Positions 49,953-59,538 of a stretch of 64,000 bases of DNA are shown here, piece after piece. Below the pieces are notes generated by a model that searched no databases, was not told the origin of the DNA, and saw only the letters and a list, made by a program, of their open reading frames with translations. This DNA is from JAKSSM01 sp045629065. GTDB taxonomy: Bacteria > Bacillota > Clostridia > Peptostreptococcales > Anaerovoracaceae. The stretch covers positions 100,611 through 164,610 of the forward strand of contig JAZQQK010000021.1 in NCBI GenBank assembly GCA_045629065.1, written 5' to 3'. The translations under genes were made by a program, and so were the position numbers. How positions within the stretch are numbered: position 1 is the stretch's first letter; the number at the start of each line of letters is the position of its first letter.

Positions 49953-52232
49953 TTACTCCTCTGCGTGTGCCGCTTGAATACTACCTACGCTTTCTGCTGA
50001 ACCTATGAGCCAAAGGATATCACCCTTGGAAATCGTGAGGTCAGGGTCTGGCATAGAGATAGGGTAACCGTCCTTTTGAATACCGAGAAGCATGCAGTCG
50101 TGCTTGCCACGGATGTTGCTCTGTCTTACAGTCTTTCCTGCGAAGCTATCGGAACCATCAACCTTGATCGCTGCTAATGCAATCAGATCTTTCTCTTCCT
50201 TAGTGTCGCTGGACATATATTCTTTTAATGTTCTAATAGGCTTTGTCTGTTCAATTCCAGTGAATTGATATACGTTTGCCAGGGCTTTCTTTTCACCTAC
50301 GAGGTAGAGCTTATCCCCCGGTTCGAATGGCTCCTTAGGGCTAGGAAGGATGATTGACTTGCCACCCTTCTTCATCTTTACGAGGTAAACCCCGTATTTA
50401 TTAGCAAGATCCATATCGATGGCGCTCTTTCCGACAAAGTTCGCATCGTGTGGAACATAGAATGTAATGATGTGAAGCTTTTCATAAAGCCATGTCTGTC
50501 TGTTACCCTTTGCTTCTTCCTCTGAAATGATTCTCTCATTCAAATTACGCATGAAGTGAGTTTCGATGCTTAAATACCAAGTAGCCATCTTGCCGCTCAT
50601 TGATACCTTAAAGAGCAGTGCTACAGCTGCTACGATGATAATAGCGAGTAACCAGATTGGTAAACTAAAGAATGTTCTAAGAGGCCAAATAGCGATTAGT
50701 AAGATAAGGATAATTTTTAGGGCGTTAAGTGTAAGAAGTGGTGGTCTATACGCCATCTTCTTTAGCCAAAGCGATGTGAATAATCTATCCTTAAAATTAA
50801 CAAGTCTTCCAATAAACAACGCCATTACCGCATAGACTAGAACTGTGCAGATGAGCTTAGCTATAATCGGTACGAGTCTCCAGCCTTCCATTGCAGGCTC
50901 GAGGTATTTGATGATAACCATAGCTGCGACGAACATGATACCGCCAAAGATGACGAGTTTAATAAAGAATTTTTTAATATATTCTTGCCAGTCTGTATCC
51001 TTTTCATCGAGTGTTCCGCTGCTTTCATTGAATCTATTGAGTTTGGCAAGGATTTTCTCTGGAAGTTTCTTTTCGAGCCAGCTCTCGAATTTAGGTGAGA
51101 GCTTGATACAGAAAGGTGTAGTAAATATCGTGATAACTGATACGGCTACAACTATAGGATAGATGAAGTCATCGATAACTCCCAGGGAGTTTCCGAGGCT
51201 TGCGATGATGAACGCGAATTCACCGACCTGAGCAAGTGCAAAACCACCGTTTGTTGCCACTTCTAAGCTTTCGCCAGAAATCAGGAAGCCGAGAGCATTT
51301 ACGATAATCTTACCTACGATAGCAACAACTACGAGTACGATGATTGGAACGATGTATTTTACAATCATCTGTGGGTTAACCATCATACCGATTGAGATGA
51401 AGAACACCGCACCAAACAGGTCTTTTACTCCGGATGTGAGCTTTTCGACACGCTCTACGTGAGTAGTGCCTGCGAGCAATGATCCTGAAAGGAATGCGCC
51501 GAGCGCTGATGAGAAGCCGAGCCAGTTTGCGAGAAGTACCATGCCAAAGCATATACCAATCGAAACTACCATGAGCATTTCATCGTTCATGTATTTAATA
51601 GTCTTATCCAAGAAAGTTGGTAAGAGGAAAATTCCGAGTACAAGCCAAATTACGAGGTAGAGAAGCATGAGTGAAAGCTTAATCGCTACTTCTCCGCCGG
51701 AGATGTTTTGTGAAACGGCTACTGTCGAAAGCACTACCATGAGGAAGATGCCGACAATGTCCTGAATTACCAGTGTTCCGATTACGGACTCTGCGTATTT
51801 ACCCTTGATACCCATTTCGCCAAATACTTTGATGATAACCATCGTGGAGCTCATGGCGAGCATTCCGCCTAAGCAGATAGAATCCATCTCTGAGAATCCG
51901 AGTGCGCAGCCCACAAAATATCCAATGCCGAGCATACCTACTACGTCGATGACGCATGTGAGGATGGCAGAAAGTCCGACCTCAACCATTTTGTGAAGGT
52001 TGAACTCAAGTCCGATGTGGAACATCAGGAAGATGATACCTATTTCTGACCAAGTCTCTACACTTCCGTTATCCAAGATATTCGTGAACCATGGAAAATA
52101 TGGTGAAAGTAAGAAACCTGCTAGGATATATCCTAGTATGAGCGGTTGTTTGATTTTCTTAAAAATGATAGAAATGATTCCTGCAGTAAGCATCATTACT
52201 GCAAGGTCAATTATCAGTGCTGGAATATTCAT
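49953..52232 (-). CDS. Kef-type cation:proton antiporter with TrkA-C domains
   Basis: A 759-residue membrane protein. The N-terminal 380 residues form a CPA2 Na+/H+ exchanger fold with about twelve hydrophobic segments and QDIVGIF motif. A second membrane region (about 430-570) and two TrkA-C ligand domains follow (about 610-680 and 690-755: FYVPHDANFVGKSAIDMD and TVRQSNIRGKHDCMLL). K+ or Na+ efflux gated by a cytosolic ligand is likely. It is 2 bp ahead of the phosphohexomutase gene. Confidence 0.9.
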   Translation of the reverse strand: MNIPALIIDLAVMMLTAGIISIIFKKIKQPLILGYILAGFLLSPYFPWFTNILDNGSVETWSEIGIIFLMFHIGLEFNLHKMVEVGLSAILTCVIDVVGMLGIGYFVGCALGFSEMDSICLGGMLAMSSTMVIIKVFGEMGIKGKYAESVIGTLVIQDIVGIFLMVVLSTVAVSQNISGGEVAIKLSLMLLYLVIWLVLGIFLLPTFLDKTIKYMNDEMLMVVSIGICFGMVLLANWLGFSSALGAFLSGSLLAGTTHVERVEKLTSGVKDLFGAVFFISIGMMVNPQMIVKYIVPIIVLVVVAIVGKIIVNALGFLISGESLEVATNGGFALAQVGEFAFIIASLGNSLGVIDDFIYPIVVAVSVITIFTTPFCIKLSPKFESWLEKKLPEKILAKLNRFNESSGTLDEKDTDWQEYIKKFFIKLVIFGGIMFVAAMVIIKYLEPAMEGWRLVPIIAKLICTVLVYAVMALFIGRLVNFKDRLFTSLWLKKMAYRPPLLTLNALKIILILLIAIWPLRTFFSLPIWLLAIIIVAAVALLFKVSMSGKMATWYLSIETHFMRNLNERIISEEEAKGNRQTWLYEKLHIITFYVPHDANFVGKSAIDMDLANKYGVYLVKMKKGGKSIILPSPKEPFEPGDKLYLVGEKKALANVYQFTGIEQTKPIRTLKEYMSSDTKEEKDLIALAAIKVDGSDSFAGKTVRQSNIRGKHDCMLLGIQKDGYPISMPDPDLTISKGDILWLIGSAESVGSIQAAHAEE

Positions 52233-52307
52233 AGTACTCCCCTTATGTAATATTATAGTTTTTTTATGTCACTTATTAGTGAATATCTCGTTGAGACATG
52301 GTGAATT

Positions 52308-52952
52308 TTAGAAACCTAAATCTTCACCAACTACGATAGCCTTAATGCGGCCAGCTGGCTTACACTGACGTGTAACGACAACCTGCGAGCAGATACACTT
52401 TGGTCCGTAACAGTTGCCACAATATCCTGTTACTTTGCAAGGCGTATCGACTCCAAGTCTTTGTGTATTTATTGGCGCTACGACATTGCGAACTCTGTCG
52501 TATGCGGCGTTCAAATCTCCGACAACCTTATTCATACCGAAGATTACGATAACTTCTTTAGGTCCAAAGCAAAGTGCAGCCACGCGGTTACCACGGCCGT
52601 CCACATTAATCATTTCGCCGTCCTTTGTGATGGCATTAGTGCTCATGAGGAACACATCTGCTAAGAGACTCTGTCTCATAATTTCATCTTTTTCGGCTGG
52701 AGTTGCACCAGTATCTCTATCGATGATCTTATAGCCACCGGCTCTTAATTCTTGCTGAAGGCCGATGTCTGCGATTGTTGCGCTGCCGCCCCATGAAATG
52801 CTAGCGCCTTCTGGGATGAGCTTGAGTGCAAGCTCTTTTGCTTCAGCTGCTGTTCCAACATAGTAGGCTTCATAGCCCTTTTTAGTAAGTGTGTCGCAAA
52901 GCTTAGGGCCTGCAACATCATATCTGTCCTTTATTACTTTTTTAACTTCCAT
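52308..52952 (-). CDS. LUD-domain protein (LutC/YkgG-like)
   Basis: A 214-residue LUD protein (SWGGSATIADIGLQQELRAGGYKIIDRDTG around residue 55) with a C-terminal Cys-rich tail YCGNCYGPKCICSQVV around residue 182. Related proteins function in lactate oxidation complexes; lutA and lutB are not beside it. Function in lactate use is therefore uncertain. Confidence 0.82.
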   Translation of the reverse strand: MEVKKVIKDRYDVAGPKLCDTLTKKGYEAYYVGTAAEAKELALKLIPEGASISWGGSATIADIGLQQELRAGGYKIIDRDTGATPAEKDEIMRQSLLADVFLMSTNAITKDGEMINVDGRGNRVAALCFGPKEVIVIFGMNKVVGDLNAAYDRVRNVVAPINTQRLGVDTPCKVTGYCGNCYGPKCICSQVVVTRQCKPAGRIKAIVVGEDLGF

Positions 52953-53042
52953 ATTGTCTCCTTTCCTCTATAATTCGCAAGCGAAGAGCAGCGAATTATA
53001 TCGTTTCCTCCTTGCGGCAAAGCCGTACAATCAGTAGAAACG

Positions 53043-53360
53043 TTATTTTACCGAGAACTTCTTTGTTGCATTAAGGTACATTGTGAGCATACCTAAATTA
53101 GCATAATAGTATGTGAATTTTTCTTTCTTTTTCGCCTCTACAAGTTCGGACTCCACGAGCTTTTTCATGTGCTGTGAAATCGTTGCCTGCGCGTAGCCGA
53201 ATTCCTTTACGAGATCGCCTGTGCAGACAGTATTCATCGCACGATTTTCTTGCATGATATATCTGAAGAGGTTGACTCTAACAGGATGTGCGAGAGCATC
53301 AGATACCTTTGCGATGAGCTCCACTTCTTCTTCCATGATGTTATCTTTCCTAAGTCTCAC
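53043..53360 (-). CDS. ArsR-type winged-helix regulator
   Basis: About 105 residues, with a winged-helix core (HPVRVNLFRYIMQENRAM, then ATISQHMKKLVES). I start at the GTG at 53360, five bases after AAAGGAGG. The longer ATG at 53402 would overlap pnuC by 53 bp without a ribosome site. The overlap with pnuC is 11 bp, so the two are co-translated. It lacks an ArsR metal Cys pair, so the signal may be another small molecule, possibly linked to PnuC. Confidence 0.85.
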   Translation of the reverse strand: MRLRKDNIMEEEVELIAKVSDALAHPVRVNLFRYIMQENRAMNTVCTGDLVKEFGYAQATISQHMKKLVESELVEAKKKEKFTYYYANLGMLTMYLNATKKFSVK

Positions 53361-54129
53361 TTTTTCCTCCTTTGATGTATTTAGTCCATCTAATATACCC
53401 ATAAACCGTGTTCGTCAAGTAGCCGGCCTTTAAGACCAAAAGCACGAACTGGCCGGATAGGATATTTATTATCGCTTCATCTATCGCATACAAGAACCAC
53501 GCGAGCCATTGCTCCTTGATTCTAAAGAAGATGAAGATGCCGTTACAAATTCCGAGTGCCGAGCAGAACGCATCGAGGTAGCAAACTACAACTTCTATGT
53601 TGCGGTTTCCTCCGAAAAGATCTGTCACAGTGACGCTCTCCGTAATATATGCGAGGAGCGCTCCGATACCCACAGTCCAAACGATGATACCAATTATGAT
53701 GAACACCTTCGCTTTGCCTGTGAGTTCTCTTACTTCTGTAAGCTCTTTCTTTTCTTTATCTGGGTGCCTTGTCCAGTTCACGAAGCTTATGATGTCAATC
53801 GGAATCCAGAAGAATATCGTCTCTGCCATCGTCGCGAATCTGTAGGCAAGTAAAAGGCAAATCAGAATCTCTGAAACCTCTACGAATGCGACCGACACGA
53901 TGAAATTCCAGCGGCTTTGCTTAGAGATTAACAGTTCGCAAAGCACGTTCGAGAAGGTGTCGATCAAGTAGAGCGCCATTATCCACTTGCCGTTTATGCC
54001 GTTCACATCCTCTTCAGGGAAAATAAATGCAAAGGCTATCGCGAGCACCGATATTGATATGAACCAGCACTTCTCGTATGTGGTGAAAAAGTGCCAGATT
54101 TCTGTAAGTTTATTTGTGATACGTTTCAT
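53350..54129 (-). CDS. pnuC: PnuC-family nicotinamide (riboside) transporter
   Basis: A 259-residue membrane protein with seven to eight hydrophobic segments and WIPIDIISFVNWTRH plus the C-terminal YLTNTVYGYIRWTKY that marks PnuC. It imports an NAD precursor. It overlaps rlmH by 20 bp upstream and the ArsR gene downstream. Confidence 0.88.
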   Translation of the reverse strand: MKRITNKLTEIWHFFTTYEKCWFISISVLAIAFAFIFPEEDVNGINGKWIMALYLIDTFSNVLCELLISKQSRWNFIVSVAFVEVSEILICLLLAYRFATMAETIFFWIPIDIISFVNWTRHPDKEKKELTEVRELTGKAKVFIIIGIIVWTVGIGALLAYITESVTVTDLFGGNRNIEVVVCYLDAFCSALGICNGIFIFFRIKEQWLAWFLYAIDEAIINILSGQFVLLVLKAGYLTNTVYGYIRWTKYIKGGKSET

Positions 54130-54589
54130 TGTTATTAATCTTAAATGCTCTATAAATCTGCTCTAGCAAAATCACGCGCATCATCTGATGCGGGAAAGTC
54201 ATTTTGGAGAAAGAAAGCTTGAAGTTCGCACGGGCGCTCACCTCAGGTGAAAGTCCTAAGCTGCCACCGATAACAAAGGCCACATTCGAATGGCCCTCGA
54301 GTGCAAGCTTTGCCATCTTGTCCGCAAGCTCCACTGAATCGAGCTGTTTTCCTAAAATCTCAAGGGTAATCACATAGCAATCCTCCTTTATCGCCTTTAG
54401 GATTGCGCGGCCCTCTTCGAGCTTTACATTTTCCTCGTCCTTTGGGGATGCATTATCCGGAAGCTTCGACTCCTTGAGCTCCACGATGTTTATATTCGCG
54501 AATCTCGAGAGGCGCTTAGAATATTCCTTGATGGCATCCGTCCAGTACTGCTCTTTAAGTTTTCCAATTGTGATAATATCTATATTCAC
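54110..54589 (-). CDS. rlmH: 23S rRNA pseudouridine-1915 N3-methyltransferase
   Basis: A 159-residue SPOUT methyltransferase that methylates pseudouridine 1915 in 23S rRNA. NIDIITIGKLKEQYW at the start, FVIGGSLGLSPEV near residue 105 and MTFPHQMMRVILLEQIYRA near the C terminus are diagnostic. Full length. Confidence 0.96.
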   Translation of the reverse strand: MNIDIITIGKLKEQYWTDAIKEYSKRLSRFANINIVELKESKLPDNASPKDEENVKLEEGRAILKAIKEDCYVITLEILGKQLDSVELADKMAKLALEGHSNVAFVIGGSLGLSPEVSARANFKLSFSKMTFPHQMMRVILLEQIYRAFKINNNETYHK

Positions 54590-54626
54590 TATTCTAGCTA
54601 GGCACTGCCTATCCTTTCCTATGAAT

Positions 54627-55460
54627 CTACGCTATGATCAAGCGACTCGCCTGATCCTTTCTCAAAGTCTCGAGTTCCAGGTCCTTTCCCACGAAAAGTC
54701 CTTCCTCCTCGAGATAATTTTTTACAGTCAAAATCGCCTGCTCCGGAGTGTTGTTTTCGTCACTTAAGTGCGCGAGGTAAATCTTCGGCTTCTTCGTTCC
54801 TGCGAGCTCCTTTATCATCTTTGCCAGGCATTCTCCGCAGGCCTCGTTCGAAAGGTGTCCGTGATCAGACAATATTCTCTGCTTGACCGGATACGGATAT
54901 CTGCCATAGAGCAAAATCTCCGGTTCGTGATTCGACTCAATCACCAGAACATCCGAATCCTTGATTGCGCCATATATCTCCTCAGTCACATAACCCGTGT
55001 CCGTCACCACGGAGATTCGCTTTCCTTCGGATGAGAAAGTGTAAGCGATGGGCTCATTCGTATCGTGTGAAACCCTAAACGGTGTCACATCTATATCCCC
55101 AACCTCAAAAGTCTCCCCTGGATGAGCTACCCTAACCATATCTTTCGCACCGCGAACCAAAAGTTCCGTGTAGATTTCGTTATACTTCTCACGAATTCCT
55201 GAAAAAGTACCTTCGGATGCATAGACCTTCGCATCATCAGCTTTTTTTAGAAGCTGCTTTAAGCTTTTTACATGGTCTATGTGCTCATGCGTGATGAGTA
55301 CGGCATCTATGTCTTTTATATCTACGCCCTTTAATGCGAGGTTCTCTTTAATTTTTTTAACACTAATTCCACAGTCCAAAATCAGTGTGGTATTGTCAGT
55401 TTTTAGTAAGTAACAATTGCCTGCACTGCTGGATGCCAAGGAACAAATTCCAAAGGCCAT
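54627..55460 (-). CDS. WalJ/YycJ-type MBL-fold hydrolase
   Basis: A 277-residue metallo-beta-lactamase-fold exonuclease-like protein: SSSAGNCYLLKTDNTTLILD at the N terminus, the metal motif HEHIDHVKSL at residue 56 and SNHEPEILLYGRYPYPVK. YycJ/WalJ has a role in mismatch repair and cell wall or DNA maintenance in Firmicutes. It is 12 bp from the RNase HI gene. Confidence 0.85.
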   Translation of the reverse strand: MAFGICSLASSSAGNCYLLKTDNTTLILDCGISVKKIKENLALKGVDIKDIDAVLITHEHIDHVKSLKQLLKKADDAKVYASEGTFSGIREKYNEIYTELLVRGAKDMVRVAHPGETFEVGDIDVTPFRVSHDTNEPIAYTFSSEGKRISVVTDTGYVTEEIYGAIKDSDVLVIESNHEPEILLYGRYPYPVKQRILSDHGHLSNEACGECLAKMIKELAGTKKPKIYLAHLSDENNTPEQAILTVKNYLEEEGLFVGKDLELETLRKDQASRLIIA

Positions 55461-55472
55461 CTTTACCCCTTA

Positions 55473-56042
55473 CTAATCCTCTTCGAATGGTGGCTCTTCT
55501 GGCCTGATTTCATCAATGCCAATATTCGCCAACTCATCACAGCGGTTATTCTTTTCAGTAATCTTCTGGAAATCTTCGAAGCTAAACTCCGCCCCATTCC
55601 ATTCCACGAACTTTTCATAGAGCTTTTCAAAATCCGTGACCTTGCTATTAAGGTTCACATGTCCCTTCACCCTATAAAACTCGCAGTGGTGTTTCTTCGT
55701 GAGGGCGAGAAGTTCCTGCCAGAGTTCTTTATTCTCTACCGGCTCTTTCTTTGCATTCTTCCAGCCGTTCTTTTCCCAGTTTACATACCACTTTTCTCTA
55801 AAGCAGTTCATAACATAGGAACTGTCTGAAAACACCTTGATATTTTGACCATCCTTCGTAAGCGCCTTTAGAGCTTCGATGACAGCAGTGAGTTCCATGC
55901 GGTTATTAGTCGTATTCAGTTCTCCACCGTGGAGTTCTTTGATATGCTCGCCATATTCCAGGACCGCACCCCAGCCACCAACGTTTTCCTTTTCTTGGTT
56001 GTTGGAGCATCCCCCATCAGTATAAATCATAAGTGTCTTCAT
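55473..56042 (-). CDS. rnhA: Ribonuclease HI with a C-terminal insertion
   Basis: A 189-residue RNase H that removes RNA from RNA-DNA hybrids. Catalytic carboxylates are D9 (YTDGGCSNN), E50 (NNRMELTAV) and D72 region (VFSDSSYVM). Between KGHVNLN and the NNRCDELAN Asp is an extra segment of about 30 residues. This insertion occurs in part of the RNase HI family and need not affect catalysis. Confidence 0.93.
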   Translation of the reverse strand: MKTLMIYTDGGCSNNQEKENVGGWGAVLEYGEHIKELHGGELNTTNNRMELTAVIEALKALTKDGQNIKVFSDSSYVMNCFREKWYVNWEKNGWKNAKKEPVENKELWQELLALTKKHHCEFYRVKGHVNLNSKVTDFEKLYEKFVEWNGAEFSFEDFQKITEKNNRCDELANIGIDEIRPEEPPFEED

Positions 56043-56172
56043 AATATTTTCCTTTATTAATTCGAACTCTATCCCACATTAATATTGATACTTTATTTTA
56101 TCATAAAATTGTGCTAAAATAAATAGGCAATAGGCGATATGACTCGCCTTTAACAAAATATATACACGACAT

Positions 56173-56247
56173 GTCTCTGTAGGTAAACGGATATACCGGA
56201 GCTCTCCTAAAGCTTTGTTGGCGGTTCGATTCCGCCCAGGGATACCA
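56173..56247 (+). tRNA. tRNA-Arg (anticodon CCU)
   Basis: A complete cloverleaf: acceptor GTCTCTG with CAGGGAT, D stem GGTA/TACC, anticodon stem GAGCT/AGCTT with loop CTCCTAA, T stem GGCGG/CCGCC with loop TTCGATT, discriminator A and encoded CCA. The anticodon reads AGG codons. Acceptor and anticodon stems use G-U pairs. Confidence 0.93.
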
Positions 56248-56250
56248 ACG

Positions 56251-56283
56251 AAAAACTCCCGGTTTAAAACCGGGAGTTTTTTA
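56251..56283 (+). terminator. Terminator of the tRNA gene
   Basis: ACTCCCGGTTT and AAACCGGGAGT form a hairpin directly behind the CCA end, with A's before and a T-run after, so it may also serve the converging minus-strand gene. Confidence 0.9.
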
Positions 56284-56306
56284 TGATGCTTCTGCGAAGC
56301 GGTATG

Positions 56307-57872
56307 TCAAGAGGCTAGTCTTGCCCCTTTTAAATTAGCTTCCCAGTCTCTGTATGTCGGCCAGGTGCTCTCGTCTGGCATCTCAAAAAATGTCGGAATA
56401 TTCCCTGTAATTTGTATCAATTCAGCCGCCATATATGTTTCATCTTCCCACGTATGAGCAGCTTTTTCAAACTGCGAAGGGAAGAAATACCAAACAGGGT
56501 AATGTTCCTCTAAAGAAAGCCCTAAAGGATATTTTGCTCCTTCCTTGAAGTAAGCGCCACCTACTGCAAAATCTGCCGCATCACAGTGGACACGTTCAAA
56601 GTAGTCACACCATTTTACAACCACATTGTCTGCGTGATTAACCATTTCAATTGAATTTTCATCCTGGTACACACAATTTCTCCAGAATTCATAATAATCC
56701 GTTTCATTATCAGGAAAAGCAAAAGTGATATAGACGAATGGCGAATAGTTTTCGTTACCTGCTTTTTTCATAAGCCAATAATCTACGATATCACAATAAT
56801 ACCAGAAGTCACCTATCTGGAACACGTTTAATGTATCTATAGACTTATATCCACCCAATTCTTGATATCCCTGTCTATCTGTATCGCCCTTCATAAAGAA
56901 ATTTATAAGTTGCGCGATAGCCCCTGGATCGCCGGAGCGGTCGCTGAATGTCGTCTTGGCAGGCTTCGAAAATCCCCAGTTGACACCATCATTTTCGACA
57001 ATTTCAAATTCTGTACCTGTTACTTCAAATTCACTCGCTTCAAGGTATTTTAATATATCCGGAATGCTGAATATTGCATCTGCGACTCCCTCGATCGGTG
57101 AACCGCTTTCTAACAGTTTCTTCATTGAATCAGCGGTTATATTCTCTTTCATAAGCTGGTCAATTCCGGCTTTCATGCCTTCAAAAGAGTTATGGCCTTC
57201 CAAGTAATTATCATCTATAGGAATCTGCATATCGCCATAATCATAAAGACAAATAAACTGACAAAAATCCGCAGGATGCACGCCTTCAGGGCTTCCATCA
57301 TATGTATGCAAACCAGCGCTTGTATACACTTGTTCTTTTAGTTTTTCAGCATCCTCAGCATAACTTTTTTCTAATGCATCAACAATCAGGTTATATAATA
57401 GATCCGAACCATTTACCTCATAAGTCTCAAACTGTAAAGGCTGTACTATAATATTCTGATAATAGTTTCCTACAAAATTCACTGTGCGCTTCGCTTGTAA
57501 GTCGAACTCAAAGGTCAGCTCATATCGCGTTCCTTCAATCTCAGTGGGACTGACTTCTTGAGCAATAGTAACATTTGTAAAAGCATTAATTATGTCGGCT
57601 ACAATTTGCCCTTCTTCTCCTGAAGCGGAAAATGTCCTTCTCATGCCTGATTTACCGTCGTAAACCTCTATACTATACACTTCTTCCTTATCAATCTTTT
57701 GGATGTGCCAATCTTTGTGAGTCTTGTAGACCGCTTTACCTTCTTTAAGTGTGTTTGGGACATTGATATTAAATTCGTCAAACACACCACTGTGAGTTAC
57801 CCATAATGGTATAAGCAGACAGCTAGATACAAGAATAATTGACATTATCCTTTTAATCATCTTTTTAACCAT
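56307..57872 (-). CDS. Exported protein of unknown function beside an XRE regulator
   Basis: A 521-residue protein with an N-terminal signal or anchor (about residues 8-28) and a Tyr- and Trp-rich extracellular domain. I see no known domain; hallmarks are FQIGDFWYYCDIVDYWLM around residue 350, FVYITFAFPDNETDYYEFW and VHCDAADFAVGGAYF. It overlaps the XRE regulator's 3' end by 8 bp, suggesting a two-gene unit. Function unknown. Confidence 0.75.
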   Translation of the reverse strand: MVKKMIKRIMSIILVSSCLLIPLWVTHSGVFDEFNINVPNTLKEGKAVYKTHKDWHIQKIDKEEVYSIEVYDGKSGMRRTFSASGEEGQIVADIINAFTNVTIAQEVSPTEIEGTRYELTFEFDLQAKRTVNFVGNYYQNIIVQPLQFETYEVNGSDLLYNLIVDALEKSYAEDAEKLKEQVYTSAGLHTYDGSPEGVHPADFCQFICLYDYGDMQIPIDDNYLEGHNSFEGMKAGIDQLMKENITADSMKKLLESGSPIEGVADAIFSIPDILKYLEASEFEVTGTEFEIVENDGVNWGFSKPAKTTFSDRSGDPGAIAQLINFFMKGDTDRQGYQELGGYKSIDTLNVFQIGDFWYYCDIVDYWLMKKAGNENYSPFVYITFAFPDNETDYYEFWRNCVYQDENSIEMVNHADNVVVKWCDYFERVHCDAADFAVGGAYFKEGAKYPLGLSLEEHYPVWYFFPSQFEKAAHTWEDETYMAAELIQITGNIPTFFEMPDESTWPTYRDWEANLKGARLAS

Positions 57873-58341
57873 TGAGATCCCCCTTATCTTCGCATGCGTT
57901 CAGTTTGAGATTATTAGCTTTCTGAATTCTATTAATCTCTACACTATACTCGGCATCCAATACCAAGCTGGTTGCAAACAAAACAATTCCGACAACAATC
58001 GTTATTGCTTTGGCTTTTGAATCTGGTGCATATAAGCAGGCTATTAATATTCCTATTCCCGTGCCGCGCAAAGCACCTATTACCCTCTTCTTACGTCTTA
58101 GCCTGCCAATGGCTCTATCTTTATCAATGGATTCAACCATTTTGCTATCTTCTTTTAACAGTGTGTCTAATGAAATACCAAATTGATTGCTTATATCCAC
58201 TAGCGTTTGCAAATCCGGATAGCTTTTGTTGTTTTCCCAGCTTGAAACAGTTTGCCTAGTCACATGAAATAATTCACCGAGCTGGTCCTGAGTCATTTGA
58301 CGGTCTTTACGAATATTCAAGATTTGATTACCGATATCCAT
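57865..58341 (-). CDS. XRE-type HTH regulator with membrane segments
   Basis: A 158-residue protein with an N-terminal XRE helix-turn-helix (MTQDQLGELFHVTRQTVSSWEN, residues about 16-37) and two hydrophobic segments (about 92-110 and 113-130). It could sense envelope state or tether regulation to the membrane. Overlaps the next gene by 8 bp. An inverted repeat upstream (58411-58433) may be its operator. Confidence 0.85.
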   Translation of the reverse strand: MDIGNQILNIRKDRQMTQDQLGELFHVTRQTVSSWENNKSYPDLQTLVDISNQFGISLDTLLKEDSKMVESIDKDRAIGRLRRKKRVIGALRGTGIGILIACLYAPDSKAKAITIVVGIVLFATSLVLDAEYSVEINRIQKANNLKLNACEDKGDLNG

Positions 58342-58410
58342 TTTATCATTCTCTCCTGATGATACATACTCTCGAATTTCTTGATTCTACATTACCTTGT
58401 TTGACGAATT

Positions 58411-58433
58411 AAGTAAAGCAATTGTTACTTTAC
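58411..58433. promoter_or_regulatory. Nested inverted repeats upstream of the XRE gene
   Basis: AAGTAA/TTACTT (58411-58416 and 58425-58430) and GTAAAG/CTTTAC (58413-58418 and 58428-58433) are centred on CAATTG. Candidate operator for autoregulation by the XRE protein. Confidence 0.45.
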
Positions 58434-58517
58434 ATGTGTGCAACCTCCAGTACGATCGAAAGATATCATCCTGCAAAGTTTAATTTTCCTTTTAATTAAC
58501 TCATTAAATATTCATAC

Positions 58518-58552
58518 ATAAAAAAGTGGGCGAGCGCAGGCGCTCTCCCACC
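58518..58552 (-). terminator. Terminator behind the lipoprotein gene
   Basis: GTGGG-GAGCGC and GCGCTC-CCCAC arms form a stem with one mismatch; T-run follows on the minus strand. Confidence 0.8.
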
Positions 58553-58571
58553 AATTTCTTATCAAAGCTAA

Positions 58572-59378
58572 TTACTTATATTCTCTTTCGATATCTACGC
58601 AAATATACCAGAATCTTTGACCGCCGTCTACATATCCTACTGTAGAAATGCTTGCCATCTCAGTGAATAAGTCGTAGTCCTTATCTACTACCTGATAATC
58701 GTACATTTCTTCGAGTTGCTCTTCGGATGCGCTAAGGAGCTTATTTACAGATTCCTTGAGCTTATCCTTATTTACAGTGATCCCGAATGCGTTCTTCAAG
58801 TCTGTTGTTGCCTTGTTGATTGTTTCATCGCTAGAGTCAGTAAGGCACTCACAAGAATATGTAATGTAGTGGATGTATGCGTTCTGCTCGGAGGACTTAT
58901 AGATTCCTATTTCTAAGTTCTTTTGGTTAACATCTTCGTTTTCGTAACCATAAGTTCCAACGATCGCGTCATCACCTGCCTCGTTATATGCTGTATCGAG
59001 AGCAAAGTCAGATCCGAAAATTTGCTTTGCAAGTTTTGCTGTATTAGTCAAAAGGTTTTCCTGCTGGCCTTCTAAATTGCTGTAGTCAACCTTCTGCATA
59101 ACCTTGTCAAACCCATAAGTCTTTGCGATATCAAAACCAAAATCAAACTCGTCTTCAATTTCGGGGTCTTCTTCCTCTTCAAATTCTATTTCTTTACCGT
59201 CTTGATCGACATATTTTCCATCCTCTGTGAGGTAAATTGTTGTCTCGCCATCTTCATAAACGATAGTACGATTATCTACATCTTCACCACCTTGACCTTT
59301 AGGCGGATAGCTAAAATCGCAGGCAAACATTGTAAGCACCATGGCCATCGATAATAAAATTACTAAAATCTTTTTCAT
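58572..59378 (-). CDS. Acidic lipoprotein of unknown function
   Basis: A 268-residue lipoprotein with a lipobox ending FAC at residue 20, followed by a short acidic linker with many Glu and Asp (about 65-80), then a soluble domain with DFAL, YIHYITYSCECLTDSSDE and a C-terminal VDGGQRFWYICVDIE. I do not recognise the domain. It stands alone with its own terminator. Confidence 0.75.
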   Translation of the reverse strand: MKKILVILLSMAMVLTMFACDFSYPPKGQGGEDVDNRTIVYEDGETTIYLTEDGKYVDQDGKEIEFEEEEDPEIEDEFDFGFDIAKTYGFDKVMQKVDYSNLEGQQENLLTNTAKLAKQIFGSDFALDTAYNEAGDDAIVGTYGYENEDVNQKNLEIGIYKSSEQNAYIHYITYSCECLTDSSDETINKATTDLKNAFGITVNKDKLKESVNKLLSASEEQLEEMYDYQVVDKDYDLFTEMASISTVGYVDGGQRFWYICVDIEREYK

Positions 59379-59538
59379 AAATATCTCCTTTGGCTAAATT
59401 GCCGTTAATTATTATCTCACATTTTTAAGATTTTTTCAAATCAATTATATCTCGCCCTTTTGTATAAGTCATATTTAGCTTGTGAAATGTGTGTGAAAAC
59501 ATTCTCTTTACAGTTTTTTAACACTACTCACTTTAACC

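Noticed and set aside
53361..53402. ArsR start at the upstream ATG
   Set aside because: It would overlap pnuC by 53 bp and lacks a ribosome site, whereas the GTG at 53360 has AAAGGAGG.
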